The notes under the pieces: model-generated | Databases searched by the model: none | The model's input: only the letters and a program-made list of their open reading frames with translations | What the model was told of the DNA's origin: nothing | Assembly (NCBI GenBank): GCA_965204665.1 | Contig: OZ242002.1 | Location: 744,001 to 808,000, forward strand | DNA: 64,000 nucleotides | Reading direction: 5' to 3' | Source of the DNA: Nemesobacter sp965204665 | GTDB lineage: Bacteria > Desulfobacterota_D > UBA1144 > Nemesobacterales > Nemesobacteraceae | Position numbers and translations under genes: made by a program | Part shown: in pieces, positions 53,831 through 61,119 of the stretch | Layout of the letters: every line of letters begins with the position of its first letter | Numbering within the stretch: position 1 is the stretch's first letter

Positions 53831-54052
53831 TCATCCCCCGTCACGGCGCGCTTTGTAGGCGGCTACCGCTGCTGCTATCACGGGTATGAATTTTTTTTCG
53901 GAAGAGCGACGAGGCTTCGCACCCGGCGGTGCAGTCTCCACACCCCCCTTGAAAAACTTTGCAGAAACAACAACGCTCAGCATCAGAACCAGCAGGAATA
54001 CATATACTATGACCATTCCTATGACCAAGAGCTTTGCGGCTTCAGCAATCAT
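53831..54052 (-). CDS. oadG: Oxaloacetate decarboxylase gamma subunit-like protein
   Basis: The 73-residue protein has one N-terminal transmembrane helix (LLVIGMVIVYVFLLVLMLSVVV) and a short polar tail, as in OadG. The position directly before oadA supports the call. OadG assembles the complex. Confidence 0.85.
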   Translation of the reverse strand: MIAEAAKLLVIGMVIVYVFLLVLMLSVVVSAKFFKGGVETAPPGAKPRRSSEKKFIPVIAAAVAAYKARRDGG

Positions 54053-54144
54053 AACGTGATATAAAACCCGGAAATATCAAATGGAATTTTGACTCGGTAT
54101 AGATTATTTACCAGAACCCACAGCTGTTGTCAATTTCGAGAGAG

Positions 54145-54164
54145 ATTTGCGCTGTAGTATTTTT
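54145..54164. repeat. 20-nt dispersed repeat, copy B
   Basis: ATTTGCGCTGTAGTATTTTT, just outside the left end of the IS256 element; related to 46108 and 57200. Confidence 0.4.
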
Positions 54165-54195
54165 GGGTCAGGTGTCTGCATTCTGGTATGATGCA

Positions 54196-55724
54196 GGCTC
54201 AGCGAGTTATGCTCTAATCTGGTGTTCGGCAGTTTTTGAAAAAAAGCGGCGTATCCGGTTAATTTGAATTCAGCAATCTCAATTAACAGGAGGATACGCC
54301 ACTATGGGCAGGAAATATAAAGTCTCTGACCGTGAAGGTCAAAAAGAGTTTTTGGATTCATTGGAAAACATTTTCAGAAAGTTCGTCGGCAGAGAGGAGA
54401 CCCGAACAGTAATCGACGGGTCCCGCACTCAGAGACGACCGGACTCCGGATTCGGCAGTCCTGAACAGGTCTGCGACGACCTCGGTGATCTGCTGAGCCG
54501 GTCGGCTCGGTTTCTTCTTGGTTATGCAATCAGAATGGAGTCGGAAGAATATCTGCGGTCCCGGGACGACAGACAGCTTGAAGACGGCAGAGCCGCGGTG
54601 ATCCGCAACGGATACCACCCCGAACGGGATGTGCAGACGGGTATAGGCCCCGTATCGGTACGCATACCGAAGGTGAGATCCCGGGACGGTCGGCCTGCCG
54701 TGTTCCGTTCGGCTGTCGTGCCTCCATATGTGCGCAGGGCTGCGAAGATTGATTCCTCTCTGCCGTGGCTTTACCTGCAGGGGCTGTCCACGGGGAACAT
54801 AAAGTCCGCATTGGAAGCCCTTATAGGCCCTGAGGCTCGGGGTTTTTCCGCGGCTACGGTATGCAGGCTCAAGCGCGGGTGGGCTGAGGAATATGATAAA
54901 CGGCGCAGGAGAGACCTCGGAGGCCATGACCGGGCTTACATATGGGTGGACGGTATACACAGCAGGGTGCGGGGAGATGATCCCGGGTTGTGCACGCTGG
55001 TGGTGATAGGGGTGGACGAAACGGGCAGGAAGCACTTCCTTTCCATTGAAAGCGGAGTCAGGGAATCAAAGCAGAGTCGGCGCGAAGTGTTGCTGGATCT
55101 GAGGGCCCGCGGCATGAGAGGGCCGAAGCTTGCAGTGGGCGACGGAGCTCTCGGGTTCCGGTCAGCTCTTTCGGAAGTTTACGGGGAAACGCGGGAGCAG
55201 CGCTGCCGGGTGCACAAGACTGCGAATGTTCTGAACTGTCTTCCGAAGACTTCTCGGAAAAAAGCGAAGAGGAATCTTCACGACATAACGAAGGAGGAAG
55301 CGCGGAAGGCTTTCGATCTGTTCGTAAGGATGTAAGGGGACAAATACCCGAAGGCTGTTGAATGCCTGGAGAAGGATCATGAACGGCTTCTGACCTTTTA
55401 CGACTTTCCGGCTCAGCACTGGAGAAGCATAAGGACGACGAATCCTATAGAGTCCGCCTTCGGAACCATAAGGCACAGGACAAGTAGAACCGGGGGGTGT
55501 CTGAATTCCGAGGGAATGCTGCACATGATATTCAAGCCGGGGATGTGTGCGGAGAAAAGCTGGCGGAGGCTCAACGGATTCGACTTCGTGGGGAAAGTGA
55601 TAACGGGTGTGAAATTCAAAGACGGGATTGAGGAGACGGATCAGGAAAACGAAGAGGTGAATTCAAATAACTGGAGCGCCGCTTGATCACGCAAACACCA
55701 GATTTGACAATAACTCGCTCAGCC
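54196..55724 (+). mobile_element. IS256-family insertion sequence
   Basis: The ends are imperfect inverted repeats of about 32 nt: GGCTCAGCGAGTTAT with AATCTGGTGTT on the left, and the reverse complement on the right, where GGCTGAGCGAGTTAT pairs. The single gene between is an IS256-type transposase. The total of about 1.53 kb is normal for the family. I see no clear 8-9 nt target duplication at the flanks, which suggests an old or rearranged insertion. Confidence 0.8.
54304..55686 (+). pseudogene. IS256-family transposase with in-frame stop
   Basis: The gene encodes 460 codons of a Mutator-type transposase. GIGPVSVRIPKVRSRDG is the zinc/DDE N-part and YIWVDGIHSRVRGDDP holds the first Asp. 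LAVGDGALGFRSALSEV and QRCRVHKTANVLNCLPK follow. A TAA at 55333-55335 replaces the tyrosine codon of a VRMYGDKYP-type motif, after which the same frame continues with TNPIESAFGTIRHRTSRTGG to the proper end. One nonsense mutation therefore removes the last 116 residues, including the catalytic glutamate. Confidence 0.85.
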
Positions 55725-55745
55725 CCCGTTCCGGGTTAAGTGAGG

Positions 55746-55904
55746 TCAGACCGTATGCGGTTTCAGAACTGCTTCCACCGGTCTTTTTGACGGTGCGTTC
55801 CTAGATGATGCGCATGGCTCGGCGGCGTCCGTGAATTGCAACATATCCACCCACTCGGGACATGAGAGGTCGACCACAGCACATCCGCTATCCAATCCGA
55901 TCAA
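55746..55904. other. Short stretch without a recognised gene
   Basis: The 160 nt between the IS256 end and the lipoprotein-family relic hold a short minus-strand frame that continues the relic but no recognised motif. Confidence 0.4.
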
Positions 55905-55987
55905 TGGCCCCATATTCCCTTCACAAGCGACAAATAAAACCGCTGCGCCGAGCAAAAAAACGTCACTAAGAAATTACATAACTTCGG
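55905..55987 (-). pseudogene. Relic of the collagen/RTX lipoprotein family (signal peptide only)
   Basis: On the minus strand the region matches the 5' end of the copies at 5009 and 37452: AAGTTA.GTAATTTCTTAGTGA, a shortened hydrophobic core, the lipobox (FVAC) and EGNMGP. The start ATG has become CCG and one or more bases are missing, so it cannot be translated as before. It ends where unrelated sequence begins. On its other side it is almost fused to the phage portal relic. Confidence 0.75.
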
Positions 55988-56007
55988 GGTACTCCTACAC
56001 GACCCAA

Positions 56008-56389
56008 CAACTCGGTTCGGAGTTCGACATGGGAACCGTCCAATTGAGAAAGGCATTGACGGATTCAATCTTTAATCTTTACGGTGTATCGGCTGCTTTG
56101 TTGGCTTCCGGTGGTTGTGGGACAGGTCTAGGAAAAGATGCCTTGAAGACATTCATATATACGAGGTTAGACCCTAGGGAAATTGATAGCGAAGGAACTA
56201 AGAATGAAGTTAGGTCTTTCCGAACTTTCTCTTGACTGGTCAGCGCTGGAGTGTACCGATATAAGGTCTAAGGCTCAGGGTGCGAAAATCCTTGAGAAAC
56301 TCGGATATTCTAAAGAGGATGTATCCAGACTGTCGGGTCTGAACAACGACCCGAACACGGTCCAGATAACAAGTGACGGTGATGGGTAG
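56008..56389 (+). pseudogene. Second copy of phage portal C-terminus (broken)
   Basis: Two frames together match the last 120 or so residues of the portal at 42070: LGSEFDMGTVQLRKALTDS, IFNLYGVSAALLASGG, KTFIYTRLDP, then after a one-base loss near 56176 LRMKLGLSELSLDWSALE and AKILEKLGYSKEDVSRLSG. The two copies lie in inverted orientation. Differences between them show the duplication (or two related phages) is old. Confidence 0.8.
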
Positions 56390-56543
56390 CCGATACCGAT
56401 ACCGGTTGAAACACAAGGGACAGAATTATAGACGCTTTCCGGAAGACGAACCAGTGAAGGTTCAGGGTTCACGGGTTAAGAGATTGATTTTCCGGATGAG
56501 ACCGAAAAAGAACCCGCAGAAAGCGGGCATACAAGCGACTTAA
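56382..56543 (+). CDS. Small basic phage-module protein, second copy
   Basis: A frame of 53 residues (MGSRYRYRLKHKGQNYR to a TAA) shares FPEDEPV.VQ.SRVKRL.F with the frame at 41892-42077 and overlaps the portal relic in the same way. It may still be translatable, but without a phage its role is unclear. Confidence 0.5.
   Translation: MGSRYRYRLKHKGQNYRRFPEDEPVKVQGSRVKRLIFRMRPKKNPQKAGIQAT
56513..56530 (-). terminator. Terminator of the 56581-57066 lipoprotein gene
   Basis: On the minus strand CCCGC-TTTCT-GCGGG is followed by TTCTTTTT. The matching site at 41927 ends the adhesin-like gene there. Confidence 0.65.
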
Positions 56544-56580
56544 AGACCTCACGAGGGGTTTATAGTAAGGATCGGTTTTC

Positions 56581-57066
56581 TTACCCGTCACAGACAAACA
56601 TAAAAACACCTTCGTTTATTGTATTAGGAATCACCGGTTCCCAAGGGGGGTTTGGGTCAGTGCCCCAACTAACAACATTCCCGTTTTTATCTCTATTATA
56701 AGCTGAAAGTAGTCCTTCACGGTCGCGGTCACAATCGGCACGCTTGATCCCCTCAATCCAAACAACAGGAAAAAGACCTAACTGACGAGAAATTTCTTCA
56801 GTAGATACCAATATAAACGAATATATAATATATCCGGTTGTTTCCTGTACTCTTATAGTAGGTTCAAAAACATATGTTTTTACACTCTCGTCATTTGCTA
56901 CTCCGGCAAGAGTCCAAGTGTCGGGTACTGGGAGGAGTCCGTCATCACCACTTCCAGGTTGAAAAAGGGTCGGTGGTGCTTCTCCGTCAGGGGTTCCAGA
57001 CCCGTTATCACCACCACAACTAATGACCAACAAACTCAACAACAGAACAATAGATAACTTTTTCAT
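56581..57066 (-). CDS. Small lipoprotein under a poly-G promoter
   Basis: The 161-residue protein has a signal peptide with lipobox VISC (C17), then a Gly/Pro/Asp-rich linker (GGDNGSGTPDGEAPP). A domain of about 120 residues has no collagen or RTX repeats (DTWTLAGVANDESVKTYVF, TGYIIYSFILVSTEEISRQ, two late cysteines). The fold resembles short secreted surface domains such as the adhesin-E group, but the match is weak. It is unrelated in sequence to the collagen/RTX copies yet has the same promoter type, which suggests it belongs to the same switchable surface set. Confidence 0.72.
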   Translation of the reverse strand: MKKLSIVLLLSLLVISCGGDNGSGTPDGEAPPTLFQPGSGDDGLLPVPDTWTLAGVANDESVKTYVFEPTIRVQETTGYIIYSFILVSTEEISRQLGLFPVVWIEGIKRADCDRDREGLLSAYNRDKNGNVVSWGTDPNPPWEPVIPNTINEGVFMFVCDG

Positions 57067-57155
57067 AATACAGCCTCCTCATACAAGACGCTTTATTTAT
57101 ACAGAGTTGAAATTATCCGCACCCATCAACCTGATAACCCTATTCATAGGCTTTG

Positions 57156-57182
57156 ATTCTACCCCCCCCCTATTTAAGTCAA
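57156..57182 (-). promoter_or_regulatory. Poly-G spacer promoter (G9), putatively phase variable
   Basis: On the minus strand TTGACT (57182-57177) and TAGAAT (57161-57156) are 15 nt apart; nine G (57170-57162) adjoin the -10. The lipoprotein ATG is 90 nt downstream of the -10. Confidence 0.75.
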
Positions 57183-57199
57183 GCATTTTTTGAAGAAAT

Positions 57200-57219
57200 G
57201 TTTGCGCTGCAACATTTTT
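57200..57219. repeat. 20-nt dispersed repeat, copy C
   Basis: GTTTGCGCTGCAACATTTTT, 18 nt upstream of the -35 of the poly-G promoter; related to 46108 and 54145. Confidence 0.4.
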
Positions 57220-57443
57220 CAGGTTTAGTTTTCATGTGATGAGAGGCATGCGAGTTCATATTTGCCGCTACTTTTACTTCGGAGGTCGTTGAGACCAACG
57301 TCAAGGCGTACAAGCGCAAGATGACCGGATCCAGTCATCGTCGAGGCGTTTGCGCTGTCCGAAAAACTTACCTCTGCATATGACCGATTCTGCATCTTCC
57401 TTCTTGACCTTATGATCTTTACGTGTTATTCTCAGCCCCTGCT

Positions 57444-57593
57444 ATGAAGAGGACTTATCAGCCACACGTCAAGAAAAGATTGAGGACGCACGGATTCCGC
57501 GCGAGGCTTGCAACTAAGGGAGGAAGAAGCGTACTCAGAAGAAGAACGGCCAAGGGTAGACATATCCTTGCAGTCGGGAGATGGAAAAAGTAG
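57444..57593 (+). CDS. rpmH: 50S ribosomal protein bL34
   Basis: The 49-residue basic protein MKRTYQPHVKKRLRTHGF to VGRWKK is a clear bL34. It overlaps rnpA by 13 nt, the usual rpmH-rnpA arrangement. Confidence 0.97.
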   Translation: MKRTYQPHVKKRLRTHGFRARLATKGGRSVLRRRTAKGRHILAVGRWKK

Positions 57594-57964
57594 CAGTTGA
57601 GTCCGGCGGCTCTTTCCCGGCGAAATTCAGAATCAAGAAATCCGCGGATTTCCGCAATGTGTTTTTCTCGGGCGAAAAATCGTATTCCTCTAACTTCATT
57701 CTTTACTCGAAGCCGAACTCTCTCGGTTTTCCACGGTTGGGAATCGCCGTGGGTAAAAAAGTTTCACGGAGTTCGGTGAAGAGAAACAGGATGAAGAGAA
57801 TGCTCAGGGAATTTTTCAGAAAAAACAAATCCTTTTTTTTCTCAAACGATGTTGTGTTCTTAGTAAGAAACGACATATCGGAAAAAAAATTCTCGGAATT
57901 GATCCCCGAAATAGAAAAACTCGCAGGGAATGAAAGAAGGAATGAAAGAAAACCCGGCAGTTGA
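57581..57964 (+). CDS. rnpA: Ribonuclease P protein component
   Basis: The 127-residue protein has the RNase P protein fold with the RNR motif (SSVKRNRMKRMLREFFR) and a basic N-terminal half. It helps the catalytic RNA mature tRNA 5' ends. It follows rpmH and precedes yidD with overlaps on both sides. Confidence 0.93.
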   Translation: MEKVAVESGGSFPAKFRIKKSADFRNVFFSGEKSYSSNFILYSKPNSLGFPRLGIAVGKKVSRSSVKRNRMKRMLREFFRKNKSFFFSNDVVFLVRNDISEKKFSELIPEIEKLAGNERRNERKPGS

Positions 57965-58199
57965 CTTTCTCATCTCTCTGGTAAGGCTGTATCAAAATTT
58001 TCTATCCCCCATGTTTCCCCGGTCCTGCAGATTTTATCCCTCATGTTCCGCTTACTGCATTGAGGCTCTTCGAGAACACGGCGTTTTCTCGGGGTTATGG
58101 AAGACGTTTGGAAGAATTTCAAGATGTCATCCCCTGTGTGATGGAGGATACGACCCTGTGAGTAAGAGGTCTGCAGCGGAGAAAAACACGGGTGATTAG
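57930..58199 (+). CDS. yidD: Membrane protein insertion efficiency factor YidD
   Basis: The 89-residue protein has the YidD signature YQNFLSPMFPRSCRFYPSCSAYCIEAL and HPLCDGGYDPV. It is a small membrane-associated helper of YidC. Two ATGs four codons apart are possible starts. Confidence 0.93.
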   Translation: MKEGMKENPAVDFLISLVRLYQNFLSPMFPRSCRFYPSCSAYCIEALREHGVFSGLWKTFGRISRCHPLCDGGYDPVSKRSAAEKNTGD

Positions 58200-58251
58200 A
58201 TAAAAACGATCTACCTGAGCCGAAATTTATCATGTATTATTGCACCTATGG

Positions 58252-58343
58252 TTTTCCACACTCTAATTTCTTTCTCAGCAAGGGAAATGCGCGCAGAGGA
58301 CAGGGGAGACGGGGCTTTGTTGTAGCCGTGGTGAATTTCCACA
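58252..58343. repeat. Two DnaA-box-like sites before yidC
   Basis: TTTTCCACACTCT (58252) and ATTTCCACACTCT (58335) lie in the gap between yidD and yidC. They share 12 nt and resemble DnaA boxes (TTWTNCACA). Two sites alone do not make an origin, although oriC is often near rpmH. Confidence 0.3.
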
Positions 58344-58371
58344 CTCTGAGTAAACCCCGAAAAAACAGCAA

Positions 58372-60051
58372 ATGAACAGCGAACTCAAGAGAAACTATAT
58401 TTTATTTCTGGTTCTTTCGGTAGTCGTAATAGTGGGCTACACGGCTTTTTTCGGAGAAGATCTCAAAAAAACAGCCTCCCCGACGCAAAAGGGAGATGAT
58501 ATAACCCCGGCCGAGAGTGCGGAAGACCTGTTTGTACGGGATACGGTGGAAAAAACCGCTCCTGTTGAAACTGACCCCCTGCCTTCCGGGTATAACCCGA
58601 AGATCATACGAATCAGATCGGAGTTTTTCACCGCAGAGATAGACTCTCTGGGAGGAAAAATTTCAAGTTGGAATCTCTCTGATTACAGGAATTCCGTTGA
58701 GCCGAGATCTGACCCCGTTGCGGTCATAAGCGAAGAAAAAAGATCGTTTGAAACCATCCTGCGGGTAAAAAACGAGAAGATGCCGGAACTTATTCCGTTC
58801 GATTATAAAGGAGATACACAACTGGTTGTCGGTTCTGAAGGACTTGACGTGGACATGGTCTGGGAAAAACCCGACGGACTCAGGGTGAAGAAAACCATTT
58901 CTTTTTACCCCGACAAGTATTTTGTAAAGCAGAACCTTGAGGTATTCAACGGAACCGAAAAACAGATAATTCAGAGAGTGGACGTAAAGTGGGAAAACGC
59001 CGTGTATGAAACCGGTTCCGCTTCGCTTTACGAATTTGTTTCCATGGTCGCAGGAGAGGTCGACCGCAAGAAAAAAAACCTCAAGGAACCGAAAACTCTG
59101 GCCGGCGAGATAAACTGGTTCGGGTTCTCCGACAAATATTTTCTCGGAGCGTTCCTTCCTGAAATAGGAGGGCACCAGACTCTTCAGTTAAAACCCCTCG
59201 ACAACGGTCTTACCGGGGCGTCCTTCTCTTACCCGAGACAAAGAACATCTCCGGGGAAAAACTATACGGTCAGCTGGAAATCCTATTTCGGCCCGAAAAC
59301 CGAGACAGACCTCGCTAAAGCCGGATACAACCTTGAAAAATCAATCGACTACGGATATGTCGGCGGACTTACCAAAATCGCGGTGGGATTACTGAAGTTT
59401 GTAAACGGATTTTTCAGTAACTTCGGCATTTCGATAATAGTACTTACAATCCTGCTGCGCGTAGCTTTTCTGCCGCTTACGGTAAAAAGCATGAAATCAA
59501 TGAAAAAAATGCAGAACAAGATGAAAGTGCTCAAGCCTCAGGTGGACGCCATAAAGGAAAAATACAAGGACGACAAGCAGACCCAGCAGGCGGAAATGAT
59601 GAAACTCTACACGAGCAACAACATAAATCCCCTGAGCAGCATCGGCGGATGCCTGCCGTTGCTCATACAGTTTCCCGTTTTCATAGCGCTTTATTTCGCC
59701 CTCCTTTATTCGATAGACCTGAGGCACAGTTCGTTTCTCTGGGTAAACGACCTGTCCCAGCCCGAGCATTTATTCGATATAGCCGGAATACCGTTCCGGA
59801 TACTGCCTCTCCTCATGGGAATCTCGTGGTTCGCTTCCCAGAAACTCACTCCGATGACATCTCCCGGGAGCGAGGTTATGGAAATGCAGATGAAACTTAT
59901 GCAGTTTATGCCCGTAATCTTTACCGTAATGTTCTGGGGACTGCCCTCCGGTCTTATACTTTACTGGACCGTAAGCAATATCCTCTCTGTGGGGCAGCAA
60001 CTGTACATCAACAGACAGGTCCCGGAACCGCAAGGAGGAATAAGCAAGTAA
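58372..60051 (+). CDS. yidC: Membrane protein insertase YidC
   Basis: The 559-residue insertase has an N-terminal helix (YILFLVLSVVVIVGYTAFF), a large periplasmic beta domain (about 60-330) and the conserved C-terminal 60KD_IMP domain. The latter holds NFGISIIVLTILLRVAFLPLT, the MQNKMKVLKPQVDAIKEKY coiled region, GGCLPLLIQFPVFIALY and GLILYWTVSNILSVGQQ. It inserts and folds inner-membrane proteins. Jag starts in its stop codon. Confidence 0.96.
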   Translation: MNSELKRNYILFLVLSVVVIVGYTAFFGEDLKKTASPTQKGDDITPAESAEDLFVRDTVEKTAPVETDPLPSGYNPKIIRIRSEFFTAEIDSLGGKISSWNLSDYRNSVEPRSDPVAVISEEKRSFETILRVKNEKMPELIPFDYKGDTQLVVGSEGLDVDMVWEKPDGLRVKKTISFYPDKYFVKQNLEVFNGTEKQIIQRVDVKWENAVYETGSASLYEFVSMVAGEVDRKKKNLKEPKTLAGEINWFGFSDKYFLGAFLPEIGGHQTLQLKPLDNGLTGASFSYPRQRTSPGKNYTVSWKSYFGPKTETDLAKAGYNLEKSIDYGYVGGLTKIAVGLLKFVNGFFSNFGISIIVLTILLRVAFLPLTVKSMKSMKKMQNKMKVLKPQVDAIKEKYKDDKQTQQAEMMKLYTSNNINPLSSIGGCLPLLIQFPVFIALYFALLYSIDLRHSSFLWVNDLSQPEHLFDIAGIPFRILPLLMGISWFASQKLTPMTSPGSEVMEMQMKLMQFMPVIFTVMFWGLPSGLILYWTVSNILSVGQQLYINRQVPEPQGGISK

Positions 60052-60620
60052 TGGCTATTGTGATAGAAAAAAAAGGGAAAACCATTTCTGAGGCGGTAAT
60101 GAACGCCTGCGAGGAACTCGGAGTCTCGAAAAACGAAGTGGAGATCGAAGTTGTCAGGGAAGACTCAAAAGGCATTTGGGGAATAGGCGGCAGAGATGCC
60201 GTAGTCAGGGTGGAGGTGAAAACCGACGGGCTCAGTGAAAAAGCATTTCGGGCCAAAAAAACACTGGAGACTTTACTGGGTTTCATATCATATGAGACTC
60301 CGACCGTAAAAACCCAAGAAACCGAAACAACCATAGAGTTTGAAGTGTGGGCGACAAAAGGAAAAAGGCTTATCGTAGGAAAAAGCGGAGAAGTCGTAAG
60401 GTCTCTTGAATATCTGACCGGAAGAATATCTTCAAAACAAAGCAAGGAAGGTCGGGGGAAAAAGGTAGTGATAAAAATTGCAGGAGCGGCAACTACCGAC
60501 GGAGCAAGTTCCCGCGGTGCCGGAATCGGGAAAAACGCTCCGAAACCGAGATCCAGGCGAGAGGATTCTCCTCGGACCGAAAGTTCGGCAGAGAATCAAA
60601 CTCCTGCAGAAACGAAATGA
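60051..60620 (+). CDS. jag: Jag/KhpB-like RNA-binding protein lacking R3H domain
   Basis: The 189-residue protein has the Jag N-terminal domain (GKTISEAVMNACEELGV, KGIWGIGGRDAVVRVE) and a KH domain (about 75-145, with the KRLIVGKSGEVVRSLEYL loop). In place of the usual C-terminal R3H domain there is a disordered Ser/Arg/Glu tail (RSRREDSPRTESSAENQ). The ATG overlaps the yidC stop after GGAGGAA. Jag proteins bind RNA and affect cell division and envelope genes. Confidence 0.88.
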   Translation: MAIVIEKKGKTISEAVMNACEELGVSKNEVEIEVVREDSKGIWGIGGRDAVVRVEVKTDGLSEKAFRAKKTLETLLGFISYETPTVKTQETETTIEFEVWATKGKRLIVGKSGEVVRSLEYLTGRISSKQSKEGRGKKVVIKIAGAATTDGASSRGAGIGKNAPKPRSRREDSPRTESSAENQTPAETK

Positions 60621-60626
60621 ACGGGA

Positions 60627-61097
60627 CTACCCGCCCCGACGAACTGTTCTAAAAAAGTCCTCGAGCATCCGCGCGCACCGTTCGGCGCATACCCCGCCCT
60701 TAAATTCCACCCTGTGGTTAAGTTCCGCTCCGAGGCCGATACCGAAATTGCTTACGAGCCCTCCACCTTTAGTGTCCGCGGCACCGAATACAACCCTTCT
60801 TATCCTTGAGTTGACTATAGCCCCCATACACATGGGGCAGGGCTCAAGGGTGACGTAAATGGAAACATCGGAAAGCCTCCAGTCGCCAAGTACGGCGCAT
60901 GCGCGCCTTATCGCTATCATCTCCGCGTGGGCGGTGGAATCGGAGGTGGATTCCCTGAGGTTATGAGCTGAAACTATTACAGAACCGCAACTGTCCGTTA
61001 TAACGGCCCCGACGGGAACTTCCCCCGCCGAGGCGGCCCGTCCGGCTTCCTCTATGGCCAGAGACATAATGGTTTGATCGGCGGGCCGCTCCGTCAC
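60627..61097 (-). CDS. tadA: tRNA-specific adenosine deaminase
   Basis: The 156-residue enzyme turns A34 of tRNA-Arg into inosine. The zinc site is complete: STAHAEMIAI (His and catalytic Glu) and LEPCPMCMGAI. The start at GTG is uncertain; an ATG ten codons later would also give a complete domain. It converges with jag. Confidence 0.93.
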   Translation of the reverse strand: MTERPADQTIMSLAIEEAGRAASAGEVPVGAVITDSCGSVIVSAHNLRESTSDSTAHAEMIAIRRACAVLGDWRLSDVSIYVTLEPCPMCMGAIVNSRIRRVVFGAADTKGGGLVSNFGIGLGAELNHRVEFKGGVCAERCARMLEDFFRTVRRGG

Positions 61098-61119
61098 TTC
61101 AGCAGGAAAAGTGGTGAAG

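Noticed and set aside
58252..58343. Possible replication origin between yidD and yidC
   Set aside because: Only two DnaA-box-like sites, no AT-rich unwinding region and no dnaA or dnaN in the window. Kept only as a low-confidence repeat.
59649..60050. N-terminal extension of the Jag frame by 134 codons
   Set aside because: It lies inside yidC in another frame; a strong ribosome-binding site and the conserved N-terminus place the start at 60051.
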